64,000 nt of DNA from Boesenbergia rotunda (lineage: Eukaryota > Streptophyta > Magnoliopsida > Zingiberales > Zingiberaceae). The stretch spans positions 221,358 to 285,357 of the forward strand of contig JAGFNQ010001622.1 in NCBI GenBank assembly GCA_024364735.1. The letters run 5' to 3'. The notes beneath the pieces are model-generated. The model searched no databases. It saw nothing but the letters and a program-made list of their open reading frames with translations, and was not told the DNA's origin. Shown in pieces: positions 8,993 to 21,458 of the stretch. Position numbers and translations under genes: made by a program. The first letter of the stretch is position 1. The number at the start of each line of letters is the position of its first letter.

Positions 8993-11189
8993 ATGGTGGC
9001 GCAAGCCGCCGGTGGCCCTAGGGCGCTGGCGCCGGATCCACAACACCCTTCTTCCCTCGCTGCCAACTCTTTCTTCCCCCCTCTGCCTTCCTCGCGTGGC
9101 GCGCCTCAACCTATCTTTGACATCAGGATCACGGCACCAAGGACAGAGGTGGTGCTGCCAATTGCAAACCCCTCTCATATGGAGGCAAATCCCTCTCATA
9201 TGGTGGCGCCAAACCTCACGAACGACTCTGCAATCTCCCCTCAGACTGCGACGTTGGTCTCTACAATTACTTCTTATGCGGCGACTGTGAAGCCTGTGTC
9301 GCCTCGAACGTTAAAAAAAAGCTTTGATGATGTGGGAAACTCTTTCAAACCAATCTCGATCTACAACAACAAGCCTGGAATCTTCTATTCTGAAGAGGAA
9401 ATACTAGGTATGGCCGAACCTTATCAATTTGCTCTGATTGGAAAGTTTTCTGGATGGCGCCCTAGCCAAGCAATAATCTTACAAGCATTTGGTAATCTAA
9501 GCTACTATAATATTAGATTTCTGCATGCTGGTTATATCTTTATTCACCTAACTTCAAATGAAGATATGGCTCGTGTTTGGGGTCGGGGGCTATGGTTTAT
9601 AGGCGGTGTGCCATTGAGAATCTTCAAGTGGTCACCTCATTTTACATATGAAACTGAATCCTCAGTGGTTCTGATATGGATACAATTACCTAATTTACCA
9701 ATTCACATGTTCAACAAGCACAGTCTCTTCTCGGTGGCACGGATCGTTGGGAAGCCTATTAAAATTAATGAGGGTACCGCTGATGGAACTAGACTATCAG
9801 TTGCACGAATGTGTTGAGATTGACTTGTTAAAACCCAAGGTGGAAGATTTCTGGATTGGCATTGGTGAAGAAAAACGACTACAGAAGGTGGTCTATGAAC
9901 GACAACCGAAATATTGTGTGGATTGCAAACATTTGGGACATAATGTAGAGGAGTGTTATGTCAATGGAAATAAGCCAAAACCAATATGGAAAAGTACCAG
10001 AAATAATCCTAAGATGTTTGTTGAAGACTTAAGAATGAAATTAAATAGGAGAAGAGGGAAAGAAGTGTCTTCTACTTTACCTGATATGCAAGCTGAAGAG
10101 CTGGTCTCGACACACCCAGAGAAACAGAAATGGACTCAAAAAAAGGGGCAGGTAGGAGAATATGATACTGTTAATAAGGAGAGTGGAGGGTTTGGTAATC
10201 AGTTTCAATTATTAGCTGAATTGGAGAATGATGAACAAGGAGAAATTGAAGGTTTTGTAGAGCAGGAAGGGAATGACAAAGCCTCTGTGGAAACAAGCAA
10301 AGAAATCTCAAGTGATGGTCGAAATGTGTCAAGACTTTTGATACAAACAAGAAGTCTCAAAAATAAATCAGTAGAAGTTTCAGATTCACAAACCACACAA
10401 GTAACAGTAAGGAATGTATCAAATACAATTCAGCCATTAATTGTTGGTAGACAGAGCATGTCAAAGGTTGCAAACCTGGTGCAAGGGAAGGCTAGGGGCA
10501 AACCTGCAAGTGATGAGCAATACAAGGAGACAGGGGAACACCAGCAATTTTTGCAAACAGGAGAGGAGCTTTTTGCACAGAAGGAAACAGCTGCTATAGA
10601 AGGCAAATTGGCAACTAACTTATCACACATTGAATCTGTGACCTCACAGGAGAAGGATTCAGTGAATGTGATGATTAATCATCCAATCCCAGTAGATCAT
10701 CCAACTTTAGACAGATTGAAGCAGTTACCAGAGAACTCAGATCAGGAGGAAGATGAAAGCTCTTGGGAAGAACAAGAGGAGTCAAATGAGGCTGATTTTT
10801 CCAAATCTTTTGAGGTGGAGGAAGAATCAGATGGTACAGAGACAGAGCAGCTACAAAGAAGTATTTCTTCACCATTGATAGCTAACCCAAGCATGAGAAA
10901 AAGGCATGGAGCAGCCAATGGACAAGTGATGAATAAAAAAACCACCAGGAGTACATCAACTGTGCAAGGGAATAAGAACTTTAAGGAGGATGAGACTTTA
11001 AAATCTTTCGCTGGATCAAATAATCCAGAAGCCAGGGACACTATACAAGTTCAAGAAACCCTATCAGATACATTAAATAAAAAGAAGGGGAAAAAGCCCC
11101 TTATTCCTGTTAATGTGCCAATTGGAGGCCGAAGAGAGACTAGAAGCAAAGCCCAAGCGCAAAGGTTTGCCTCCTCCTCAATTTTTTAA
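8993..11189 (+). pseudogene. LINE ORF1 (DUF4283 + zinc knuckle), one frameshift
   Basis: The frame starts at ATG 8993 (MVAQAAGGPRALAPDPQ) with a Pro/Ser-rich head. Then comes a DUF4283-type RNA-binding region: GKFSGWRPSQAIILQAFGN, RVWGRGLWFIGGVPLRIFKW and IWIQLPNLPIHMF. A frameshift near 9815 moves the frame. It continues with a CCHC knuckle, CVDCKHLGHNVEEC (C-x2-C-x4-H-x4-C), then a long acidic, low-complexity tail rich in Glu, Gln and Ser to TAA 11187-11189. Including the shift it is about 730 residues, normal for plant L1 ORF1. The family role is binding of LINE RNA in the ribonucleoprotein particle. The stop overlaps the ORF2 start (TAATG). Confidence 0.88.
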
Positions 11190-14100
11190 TGTCAGGAATC
11201 ATTTGGAACATAAGAGGGATAGGTAACAATGCATCCCTGCGTAGAGTGCTTTTTCTAAGGAAATTTCAACATCTTAATTTTCTGGGAATCCTTGAACCTT
11301 TTATTGAATTAGATGAAGCTTTCATTACTAGACGGTTGGGCTTTGAAACAGCCATTTCCAACTGTTCTGGGAAAATATGATTTTTGTATGATTCTAATAT
11401 TGTATGCAGGATTTTATTAGATTATGAGCAGTTTTTGCACCTAGAAGTAAGCTTTCAGCTTTTCCCTATTAGTATGATAATCACGGTGGTGTATGCTAAA
11501 TGCACACAGCTGGAGAGATCTGTTCTTTGGGAGAAACTTTTGGATATCAGACCTAATAATGATGCTTTCTGGCTAGGAGGAGGAGACTTTAATGTTGTCT
11601 CTAATCCAAGTGAACACTCTAAAGGCTTTCTTTCTAGAATGGGACCAATAAACAATTTTAATGAGTTTCTAATGTTATCTGGATTGTTGGATTGTGGTTA
11701 TGTGGGTGACAAATTCACATGGACGAATGGCAAAATCTGGAAACGTTTAGATAGAATACTTATTTCATCTTCTTGGCATAGTCATGATTTCTCGGTACGG
11801 ATAGAACACTTGAGTAGGGCGGCTTCGGATCATTGTCCCCTACTGATTACTTTCCCTGGGTTTACAAAGCCGGCTGCCTCTTTTCAGTTTCAGAACATGT
11901 GGATCAAACATCACAATTTTCTGCAAACTGTGAAATTAAACTGGATGCTGCCAATTTCTATTTTTGGATTGACCAAACTGCAACATAAACTTAAAAGGCT
12001 CAAAACACATCTGAAATGGTGGAATTGGGAAGTTTTTGGAAATATACATGAAAATATTAAGAAGGCAGAGGAGCTTTTTGCGGCTGCGGAGAGGAATTTT
12101 GATTTGGATCCTTCGGAAACAAACAGACTAAACAGGGCAAAGCATCAAGCAATACTTTTCCAAACTCTCAATATGGAAGAGATCTTCTGGAAGCAAAGGG
12201 CTGCGGTCAAATGGGCAGTTGAAGGTGAAAGAAACACAAAGTTTTTCCATGGACTGGCGCAGAAAAGAAGAATGACAAACAGGATTTTTCGAATATGGGA
12301 GGAGGGTGTATGCTTAGACAAGCTAGAGCAAATTTATGCTTCAGCTACGGCTTTTTTTGAGAAACTGCTGACTGGAGAAGAATTCAATTGTGATTCTGTA
12401 AGTTTCGATTGCATCCCAACACTCATAACTGCTGATGATAACTCTGTTCTTACAGCATTGCCGACCTTGGATGAGATTAAACAAACTATATGGGGAATGG
12501 GAAAAGACAGTGCTGCTGGTCCAGATGGCTTTTCAGCAGAATTCTATGTTGCCTGTTGGGAGATAATAAAGGAAGATGTACACGAGGCAGTTTTGGCCAA
12601 AGGGGATGGTGGCTACTACCATAGTGTTTATTTCCAAGGTAGACAATACACAACAGTGGAGAGACTTTAGACCTATCAATTTGTGTAATGTCTCCAATAA
12701 GATTATCTCTAAACTAATTTCTACAAGGCTGGGACAGATTATGGAAAAACTGATTTCCCCCTCACAAAGTGGTTTTGTAGCAGGAAGATTAATTTCAGAT
12801 AATATCTTATTGGCCGAAGAACTTAATCACAAGTTGAATTATCATGTTAGGGGTGGCAACTTGATTTTGAAGTTGGATATGGCCAAAGCATTCGATAGAG
12901 TTTAATGGAATTTTCTGTTCAAAGTTATGGAGGCTTTCGGATTTTCTGATCTTTTTATAGGATTGATCCGACGTTGCATCACTGAGTGTTGGTTTTCTAT
13001 CAAAGTAAATGGTCATTTGGCTGGTTTCTTTCATTCAAAGCGAGGACTAAGACAAGGTGATTCTCTATCCCCTCTTCTATTTGTAATTTCTGCTGAATTT
13101 TTATCTAGAGGTTTGGATGAATTATTTTGCAAGTTTCCGCAATTATATTTTATTTCAGAATGTGATGCTAAAATATCACATCTAGCATATGCGGATGATA
13201 TCATGATTGTAATGAATGGGGTTGTCAACAACGTCAAAAGAATAAAGCAATTTTTAGATGCATATGAGATCTGCTCAGGGTAATCTATTAATGCTGGTAA
13301 AAGTTTTTTTTTCCCTGCAAAGAGTATCAATAGCGCCCGGAAGAATCAAATTGCAGCGATTACTGGTTTCATGGAAGGCTCTCCTCCTATCACATATTTA
13401 GGGGTCCCTATTGCTGTTGGAAATAGAAAATCAAGTTATTTCCAACCATTAATTGAGAAGGCACGGAATAAACTTCTTGGTTGGAATATTAGGAGGTTAA
13501 CGCATGGTGGATGCTTGACACTTATACAGAGCGTGTTATCCTCGGTTCCACTATATACTCTACAAGTTCTCCTACCACCATTATCAGTGCTTTATCAATT
13601 GGAAATGATTTTTGCAAATTTCTTTTGGGGAACAACACACTCAAACAGAAAGATTCATTGGGTGGCTTGGGTAGAGGCTTGTAAGCCGAAACTAGAAGGA
13701 GGTCTGGGTGTAAGAAAGCTATCTGATATTGCTACAGCAACTGCCATGAAACTCTGGTTTAGATTTAGAAAGCAGAAGACACCTTGGGCAATGTTCTTAA
13801 GTAAAATGTATTGTGGAATGAAATCGCCAAGTGTAGTTTCAGAAAATTGGAAGTGTTCCCCTTTTTGGCGCAGGTTGATCAAAATACGCAGCTTAGCAGA
13901 GAAGAATATTGGCTGGATCATTGGGCACGGAGAGCTTAGTTTCTGGTATGATACTTGGTTGGACCAAGGCCCTTTATATCAGACATATATGGTGGTTGGA
14001 AATCCAGATTGCAAAGTGGCAGAATTCCTAAATGATCAGGGATGGATAGTGAATAAATTGCAGGAGGTGGTACTGGCCAGAATTGTGGAGGAAATCCTAG

Positions 14101-15289
14101 AGGTTGCGGTGCCTGTTCTGGAGGAAAACACAGCTCACGCAGGGGTTTATCCAAATACTTTGGACAGCATTGTTTGGAAGCCTGCATGGAATGACAAATT
14201 CTCACTAAAATCTGCTTGGAACTGCGCCAGAAATGTACAGCCAACAACTACAATTTGGGGTGCTTGCTGGAGTAAGTTGTTATACCCGAGTATATCTGTT
14301 TTCGTATGGCGTTTTTTGAGAAAGCGTTTACCAGTGGATGATATCTTACAAAGAAGAGGTGTACACCTAGCTTCTAAATGTCTTTGTTGTGAGTCATTGG
14401 AGACTTGGGATCACTTGTTTTTTAATAGTGTTGTTGCCAAAGAGGTATGTATATATTTTGCACAATTATTTGGAGTAGATAGGTTCTTATTTTTTGACGG
14501 CCGGCGAATGGGTTCATCCTGGGCACGGGATGAACACATCAAAGAGACCATACCTTTCTTGATTGTGTGGTTCCTATGGAGTGCTAGAAATGATGCTAAG
14601 CATCAAGGGCTAAAATCAATAGTAGGTAAGATCATATGGAAGGTTAAAAATTATATACATCTAGGAATGATAGCAAGCTTGATTAAACAGTTCCATTGGA
14701 AAAGATGTAGAAACGCAACTCAAACTTTGGGATTTCATGTAGCCAATAGAACAACAACTACTATTTCAGTGGTACATTGGAGGAAACCGAGCCATGGATC
14801 TTTCAAATTAAACACAGATGGTTGTTCCAAAGGAAATCCGGGACCCTCCTCGTATGGTGTCATCATCAGAAATCATGCAGGACATACTCTTCTAACTAAA
14901 TGCGGAATGATTGGCATTGGAACAAACATCAGGGCAGAATTGAAGCAATACTAGCAGGTTTTGAATTATGTGTGGAAAATCATTGGTTCCCTCTTTGACT
15001 TGAATCTGACTCACTGGTAGCCTTGAAGATACTAAAATCTCTTTACTTTCCCTGGGAATTACGTAATTTGATCCTTAAAATCAAGCACATAATGCGAAAA
15101 TACCAGGTACAATTTACACATGTGTATAGAGAAGCAAATGCAGCAGCGGATCATCTTGCAAATCAAGCTTTTCTCAATCCTGAGAGCAGAATACTGGATG
15201 CCACAGGGATAGATGAGACTGTCTTTGGTATTTGTAAGCTTGATAGAATTAACTTGTCTTATATTAGACTCTCAAAGAAACCAAACTAG
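11189..15289 (+). pseudogene. LINE ORF2: AP endonuclease, RT, RNase H (broken)
   Basis: The frame starts at ATG 11189 with MSGIIWNIRGIGN. The endonuclease domain shows LGGGDFNVV, FTWTNGKIWKRLDRIL and ASDHCPLL. The RT domain shows FRPINLCNVSNKIISKLIS, SGFVAGRLISDNILLAEE, LKLDMAKAFDRV, KRGLRQGDSLSPLLFVISAE and the catalytic LAYADDIMIV. A zinc-binding RT-associated segment follows (CLCCESLETWDHLFF). RNase H is at the end (FKLNTDGCSKGNPGPSSYG; HVYREANAAADHLANQA). Damage: in-frame TGA 11378-11380, a frameshift near 12590, TAA 12903-12905, TAA 13281-13283 and frameshifts near 14945-15020. An intact protein would nick target DNA and prime reverse transcription. Confidence 0.92.
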
Positions 15290-17033
15290 GAGATAGGCAG
15301 GGGTTGTGTACTGCCACTGAATGGTCAAGGATTTCCTATTGGAATTTGCAGCTGTAATGATTTCTTATTTCTCTCTAAAGAACTATTAAGTTGCTACGCT
15401 TATGGATTGGATTTCGGCCATGGTGTTCTTTGTGGTTTGGTGTCCCAAAGAGGTCAAGCTGTTAAAGTCTCTAGAGATTCTGACTCTGCTATTTCTGAAC
15501 TGGTTGCTGTTGCTACGGTTGTCTGTAGAAGCTGAACTGGACATGGGAAATGATACTGAAGTTGTGGTTTTCTTGGAGAAGAATGATTCTTATATTTGTG
15601 GCATTGCTGGCATGCCGGGAAGAGGTGCTCTAAGTTTAAGAAAACATAGACTGAACCGGAATAGAACTTTGTGGTGCCACTGCTATCTACAATGTGAGTG
15701 TGCCAAAGGGAACTGATTTGCTTCCTTTCTGTCACAAGGGACGGTTGGTGACATTAGTATTGCTATCTAAAAGGCTTCCAGAAAGTGAATGTTTTTTCTA
15801 TTCTGTTTTGCTCCTGTCTGTTAATGAAATGAAGGAAACTGAAGTCTGTAACTGAATTTTTCCCTCTATTCTTTTTCTGTGCCAGCTGAAGTTGCGTGCC
15901 AGAATGAAAAGGTTTCTGGTTCTCTGTTTTCTGAAGATTGATCTCTGCACATGCTGACTCATTGAAAGCTGAATTGACATGCCAAACCAAGTATACTCTG
16001 ATGTATAGAATATCTGAAAGCATATTAGTTTAAAAGTCTTTTTCGTGTCAAATGTGCAAATTTTCTGCTCTGGGGTTTGAACAGATATTTTTATTGTGTG
16101 ACAATCAGGGCAGTTTTATTGAGATTGGTTTTCTAGAGATGGAGTCTCTACTAATGAGGCTGCTATCCAAGGATGATCAGAGGCAGTGGATTATGAGATA
16201 GATTCTGTTTGGGATCACAAGGGCTTGGAAGCTCTTAGATTCTGTATGAGATAGATTCTGTTTGAGATTGTAAGGTATATGCTGTGGATTTATGGTGGTT
16301 TGCTACGTGCCTTTCTTGGTTTTCAGTATCAAAATAGCAGGAAGACTGTTTCTGTATGCAGTTTCTTGGGGAATAAGTTGGAGATTTCAGAATTAGCAGC
16401 AAGGATTGTTTTTGACGGTTTGTTGGATGGAAATATTGAAAAGGTTTTCGATTGGGGGACTGTCAAAGCTCAAGGCAGAAGTTGAACTCTTCCTTGGGTT
16501 GCTTTTGCCTTGGTCAGCATGGTGGATGCAGAAATCAGATTCGGCTGGATCCTGTTTTTTGAATCAGTTATTTTTCGCTGATACCTTTAGTGGGGGTGGA
16601 GATTTTTCTTTAGTTGCTGATTTTGCCAGAAGTTGGAGGATGGGAATAAGTGCAGCCTCTGATCTTGAAGTTTCATTAACTAAAGTAATTTGGGAGCTGT
16701 GGAAACTGTTGATTCTGTAATTGTTATTATTGGAATTTCTGATACAAGGTTTACTGGGGGTACCAAGTGACTTTTGGAACGTGCCAAGATGGTTTGAATT
16801 GGGCTCAAGCCATTGATGCTTATGCTGATGGGGCTGAACCTAATAACAGGGTGAAGTTAGTAAAATGCTGGCTGGTAACTGTATAGATTTATAAAAATAC
16901 AGTCGGGTTATATGAAATACTTGTAAATCAGTTTGAGTTTTTGTAATTCTATATTAGAAGGTTAGGTTTGGTCCCCCTTCTAATATGGATTTTCTTCAAC
17001 AGGAATAAGATTTTTCTTTTTCCTTAAAAAAAA
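15290..17033 (+). other. LINE 3'UTR and poly(A) tail
   Basis: This is 1.7 kb after the ORF2 stop with only short open frames (104, 68 and 104 aa) that carry no known motif. It ends in A8, directly followed by the target duplication. The 3'UTR is unusually long for a plant L1 and could hide an older insertion, but no element boundaries are visible. Confidence 0.6.
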
Positions 17034-17583
17034 AATTGGCTCCTAAGCATAGGTCCTAACCTTGGCTTTGTACGCGTGCGGGGCATTGGTGTGATCGACA
17101 CTGAGCTTGTATCAGGTATTCCTGCAATATTCTCCCATTTCATCACCAACTTGCCTGCATTCCACCAGGTATTACTCAAAACTCCCTCATGGATTTTACT
17201 TATCAGATAGTGTTTGTTTCAATATATAAGCTCGTGTAACTTGTAAATTTTCTTTGCGTCAGGTTGTCGTGTTCCTCTGTATTAAATCGGTGCCAGTGCC
17301 GTATGTTCAACCCGAGGAACACTTCCTTGTCGGTCGTGTTGGCCAAAAGGAACACAGGTTATATAGGGTAATTGTCCAGTATGGGTACCATGACATACAG
17401 AAGGATGATTCAGAGTTTGAAAGGGATCTGGTTTGTAGCATTGCGGAGTTCATCCGTTCGGAAGTATTGAAGCCTGTCAGTTTGAGTGAAGAAACTGAGA
17501 ACGACGATGAGAAAACGACCATGGTCAGCATAGATTCAAGGATCCGAAAAGAGAGAGTTGAATCAGAAGTTGAATCCGAATAG

Positions 17584-18244
17584 ATTCAAGGATCCAGCAA
17601 CAGAGATGTGTACAGATTTTGTCAAGTGAAATGTAAATGGTGATGTTGTGATGAAGAGTCAGTAGGAGGTTCTCTTTTGCCTCAACTATACTATACTTGT
17701 ACATTACGAGGTGGTCTGTTTTGATGTGGCTACTTATTGCTAAATAGATTATATATAACACAGCACATGTTATACCATTTTATAGGATGTCCTGTTTGTT
17801 GAGTCTAATCTTCTCGGAACATGTATTGTTAACAACATGTGAACGATTGTGTGCCATAGCACCAATCTAACATGATTGAGTCAAACAAGATTATCAAAAA
17901 GTATACCACATTTGCACCGATCTTGTCTCTCTCTAGCCGATCTTTCGGTATAAAGGAGGAATGAATTTAGATGGAACAAAAAGGTGATGCTGTAGAACAC
18001 AATACTCCTTTGCTTGCTTTTCGTTTGCTCACACTGCAACTCACTTTGATACATACATCAACACTATAACTCACTTTGCACAGTGCAAAAAGATTCGCTG
18101 AGTCCGTGTAGTTAGCTTGTTTTGAAAAAACAGCAATAAAATAAACAAATGGAACCTATCAAGAACTGAACATTTCAATGTTAAGTGTAAGGAAAAATGT
18201 GTTTCGTCGCCAGCTGATCAATTTCAAGTCCAAAGAATTGTACT
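17584..18244. other. Convergent 3'-flank between HAK and E2 pieces
   Basis: AT-rich non-coding DNA lies between the HAK stop and the E2 stop, so the two gene pieces meet tail to tail. It probably holds both 3'UTRs and, if the two were captured separately, a fusion junction. No sharp boundary is visible. Confidence 0.5.
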
Positions 18245-18901
18245 TCAGGGATCTGCATCTCCAGCAATGTCATTAGTGTCTGATCCTGTATTGCAGTCAT
18301 CCTCACTGATGTCTTTGTCGCTTCCATCTGAAATATTTTCCATTTTGCTCTTTGCATACCGCTCACAGTACTCTGCTAATATATTTGAATGTTATCGGGG
18401 AAAAACACTGCATGCATTTCATCCACAAGACATATTTCATAATGGAATTAACTTCAATTCTTTTCACCGACTAGACTTTTCTGAACTTTTTTACCTTTTA
18501 CTTTCTTTTCATATTGAATTTGGTCCTTCAGCAACAGGGAAGCGGCATCACCATTTAATGGATCTAAAGGGTTTGGATATAGCAACAACTGGAGAAGAAA
18601 GACTTCAAAGATATTCAGTAAATCTGCAGTCATTCAGACAAATAAGAAATTGAATTCTCCTCAACCTAGCATCAAATGCAACCGAGCTGATTTACTGATT
18701 GTTTCTGAATCGAATCTAATTTTCAGTTCCACAATGTTTTTGATTTTAGTCCCAACAACACTTGCGATTGAATTTTATGTGAGTGGTCATGGAAGCGAGC
18801 TGAAGTGATTCTCCCAATCTAAGCCATATATGTCAGCAAACACTTTAATGCATACTTTCATAATCCTTATCAAATATTGGGCTCCAAGACTGGTTAATTA
18901 C

Positions 18902-20262
18902 TGTTGGTGCAGGAAGCACCATATCGAACCTTGTTTTGATATTGGCAAAGGATTCAAAGTTAAGTATTATTTGTGATCTAATAAAGTTACTCAAGTGTGC
19001 AGGAAAGTCCTAGTTGATCTAGGCAATAAGTTCTGGCCACGGGCTGGGCAACTAAGTCTTGACATAAGGTTGGGCAATAAGTCCTGGTCGTGGACTGGGC
19101 ACTAAGTCCTGGCCGAGGACTGGGCACCGAAGACCTGGTTCGAGGAATTGGGCACTAAGACTTGGCCGAGGGCTGGGCACCGAAGACCTGGTTCGAGGAA
19201 TTGGGTACTAAGACCTGGTCGAGGGCTGGACACCGAAGACCTGGTGAGTAAAGCTGGGCAAAAGTCCAACCGGAGGAGCCGGTTGGCAAAAGGTAAATTC
19301 TCCTGAGAGGAGTAGGTGAGGACGCGTTCCCCGTCGAGGGAGCAGTAGGCGTCGGTTCGACCTAGGGTTCCATTTGGGAGACCCGAAGTCAGAACCAAGA
19401 CAGCTACGGCTGTAAAAACTAACTAACATTCTTGCCTTGTTTGTTGTGGAACTAACCTTGGATGCAGGAAGCAAAGGAATGTGTTTCTGCAGCTCAGAAC
19501 GCCCCAAAGAAGAGGGGCAGTAGCTGGGCTAGGCGCCCGGGAGGTCCCGGGCGCCCAAGGTCAAAGCCAAACGAGCAGTTAAGCAAGAATCGCTTCGGAA
19601 GCTTACTGGGCTAGGCGCCCTGAAGGTCCCGGGCGCCCTGGATGTCCAGAGCGCCTTGGGTCCAAGCCAAAACTGTGATCGAAGCAAACTCAGCCACGAA
19701 GCCAGCAGACTAAGTCAACCGGGGTGCCCCCAGTGTCTCGGGCGCCCCCGTCTGCTCCGAGGTCGATTCTGGAGGGATAAGCGCTGACCGAGCTGCGGAT
19801 GAGGTTTCTCGGATCCGTAGGCACGTGTTAGGCGCCCCCAGGAGCAGTATAAAAGGGGTTCGACCCCTAAGACTTCGACATCAATTTTTCCAACGCTTTC
19901 AAGCTCTTCGTTCAAGCGCTCTGCTCCGGCAAACTCCATTCTCGACATTCTAGCGCCGACGACGACCTTCCGCTCCAAAGTACGATCCACACCGGGTGTC
20001 GATAACAAAGAATACATTTGTTTAGTTACTGCACTCATATTGTAATAATTTCTGTAACCTTTTTGCGCTACTATAAAATTGCCCGTAGTAAACGGTCAAG
20101 GACCGTGGGCCTTGGAGTAGGAGCTGAACGCGACTCCGAACCAAGTAAAACTACTTGAGTTCTGTGTGTTTTGTTTAAATTTCGCTGCGTACTTTCTCTT
20201 TTCAATCCGAAACGTTTTCACGATATTCACCCCCCCCTCTATCATGTTTACTCGATCCAACA
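18902..20262 (+). repeat. 5' LTR of copia element
   Basis: It spans 1361 bp. The U3 part holds tandem repeats of a ~60-bp unit (GGGCACTAAGACCTGGCCGA / GGGCACCGAAGACCTGGTTC, 19030-19250). It also has GC palindromes GGCGCCCGGGAGGTCCCGGG (near 19534) with two variants after it. A TATA box TATAAAAG is at 19848-19855. It ends CCAACA. Confidence 0.93.
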
Positions 20263-20264
20263 AG

Positions 20265-20276
20265 TGGTATCAGAGC
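20265..20276 (+). promoter_or_regulatory. Primer-binding site (tRNA-iMet type)
   Basis: TGGTATCAGAGC starts two bases after the LTR end. It pairs with the 3' end of initiator tRNA-Met, the usual primer of plant Ty1/copia reverse transcription. Confidence 0.92.
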
Positions 20277-20819
20277 GGGGTAGCTCAAATTTGGTGCAAC
20301 CACCAATTTGGGAGTTTTTCAGATTTACGAAATTTTTTTTATTTTATTTCTTTTCTTTTTCGTTAATCGAGGTTGGTGCAACACCACTCGATCTTTTTCG
20401 CCTTGTATTTCAAATAAATAATATCTGTGGGTGAGTTTAAAATATTCTTACGTCTTTTTCAATTTTGAATTCTCATTTTTTCACCATAAGTCAGAATTGA
20501 TAAAATAATCAATTTTTGAAAATTTGTCATAAATTTTTTTTACCATTATTTTAATATTTTTTCTCGAAATTCGTGCTATCTTAATTCGAGTAAATTTTTG
20601 TCACAACATTGAATTCTTATTTTGTTCAGAATTAACAAAAGTAACATTTTCTAAAAATTTGTCACAAACTTTTTACTATTATTATTTTTATTATTTCGCC
20701 TCGAAATTTATGCAATATTTATTTTGGGTTATTTTTTTCCCCTTCTCCCGCACTACTAATCCAAGACCAAGTCTTGGTACATTTCTAGTTTTTCTTTTTG
20801 TGTGCAAGATTTATCCTTA

Positions 20820-21458
20820 ATGGCCAATCAAGAATGGAACAGTGTTCGTCCGCCTCTATTATCTGGCGAGAACTTTAGAACCTGGAAGGGTCTAATGGAA
20901 TCCCACCTAAAGGCCCATCTAGATCTATGGATGATCATCCAAACGGGATTTTCGTTTCCCGTAGAAGATGAATTATCAATCGAGTGGGACAAATTGGATG
21001 AACCAACACTCAACATGATCGAGACAGATGCAAAGGCGACTGCAATCCTACAATGCGGCCTAACAAAAGAAGTATTTAAGCAGATTGGACCATTCGAATG
21101 TGCTAAAGAGATATGGGAAAAACTGATCAATCTACACGAAGAGAGCTCCGATATTGAGATCTTAGAAGAGTTAGCACCTGATTGCGAATTCGAGCCAGAG
21201 TCAGAAGACGAATTGACTGAGACAAAAATGGTAACCAATTTCAAATCTTTTTTTGAATTACAATTAAATAATCAAACAGATACTGTAATGGTCGAGGAAT
21301 GTGTAATTTCTAGTGCAGGGAAAGCTCCAAGAGAACCACCAAAGAAGAAGCTTCAACTTGTACCCGAGTCCGACTCAGACTCGGAATCAGAAGACAATGA
21401 AGGAGATCAACCCAAACTGGTCCGATTAGCTCATGATCATTACAAGAGTACTGGATAA
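20820..21458 (+). CDS. copia gag-like protein (short)
   Basis: 212 codons from ATG 20820 (MANQEWNSVRPPLLSGENFR). The head matches the DUF4219/UBN2-type gag of plant copia elements: FRTWKGLMESHLKAHL, DAKATAILQCGLTKEVFKQI and CAKEIWEKLINLHEESS. The second half is acidic and low-complexity (ESDSDSESEDNEGDQPKL) and has no CCHC knuckle. It is about half the length of the gag at 40.1-41.7 kb, so it is either internally deleted or a reduced gag. The family role is capsid formation around element RNA. The frame is open, so it may be translated. Confidence 0.8.
   Translation: MANQEWNSVRPPLLSGENFRTWKGLMESHLKAHLDLWMIIQTGFSFPVEDELSIEWDKLDEPTLNMIETDAKATAILQCGLTKEVFKQIGPFECAKEIWEKLINLHEESSDIEILEELAPDCEFEPESEDELTETKMVTNFKSFFELQLNNQTDTVMVEECVISSAGKAPREPPKKKLQLVPESDSDSESEDNEGDQPKLVRLAHDHYKSTG

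Larger units (their letters stand above)
8886..17033 (+). mobile_element. L1-type LINE, 8.15 kb, probably full length, decayed
   Basis: A non-LTR element is bounded by a 16-bp target-site duplication and ends in a short A-run (about 17026-17033). It has a short GC-rich 5' leader (to 8992), ORF1 (nucleic-acid-binding), ORF2 (endonuclease, reverse transcriptase, RNase H) and a long 3'UTR of 1.7 kb. It lies in the same sense as the HAK exon it interrupts. Stop codons and frameshifts in both ORFs make this copy inactive. Confidence 0.93.
8601..17583 (+). pseudogene. HAK/KUP/KT K+ transporter, 3' exons only, LINE-disrupted
   Basis: Exon pieces are 8601-8885, 17050-17168 and 17263-17583. The first encodes GLAVITVMLVTTCMMSLVMV, then hydrophobic membrane helices and SASLIKFLKGAWVPSALSF and HYDTIKKYEFDLENKVSLNW. 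The second encodes GPNLGFVRVRGIGVIDTELV and GIPAIFSHFITNLPAFHQ. The third has VVVFLCIKSVPVPYVQPEE and RLYRVIVQYGYHD, ending at TAG 17581-17583. These are conserved blocks of the C-terminal half of HAK/KUP/KT proton-coupled potassium transporters of plant plasma or vacuolar membranes. About 240 of roughly 770-800 residues are present, and no 5' exons are seen in the window. A LINE lies inside the first exon with a 16-bp duplication. Apart from that the reading frame is open and both introns keep GT/AG. I call it a captured or truncated pseudogene. Confidence 0.88.

Noticed and set aside
10205..11041. Minus-strand frames of 63-99 aa
   Set aside because: Antisense shadows of the low-complexity LINE ORF1 tail.
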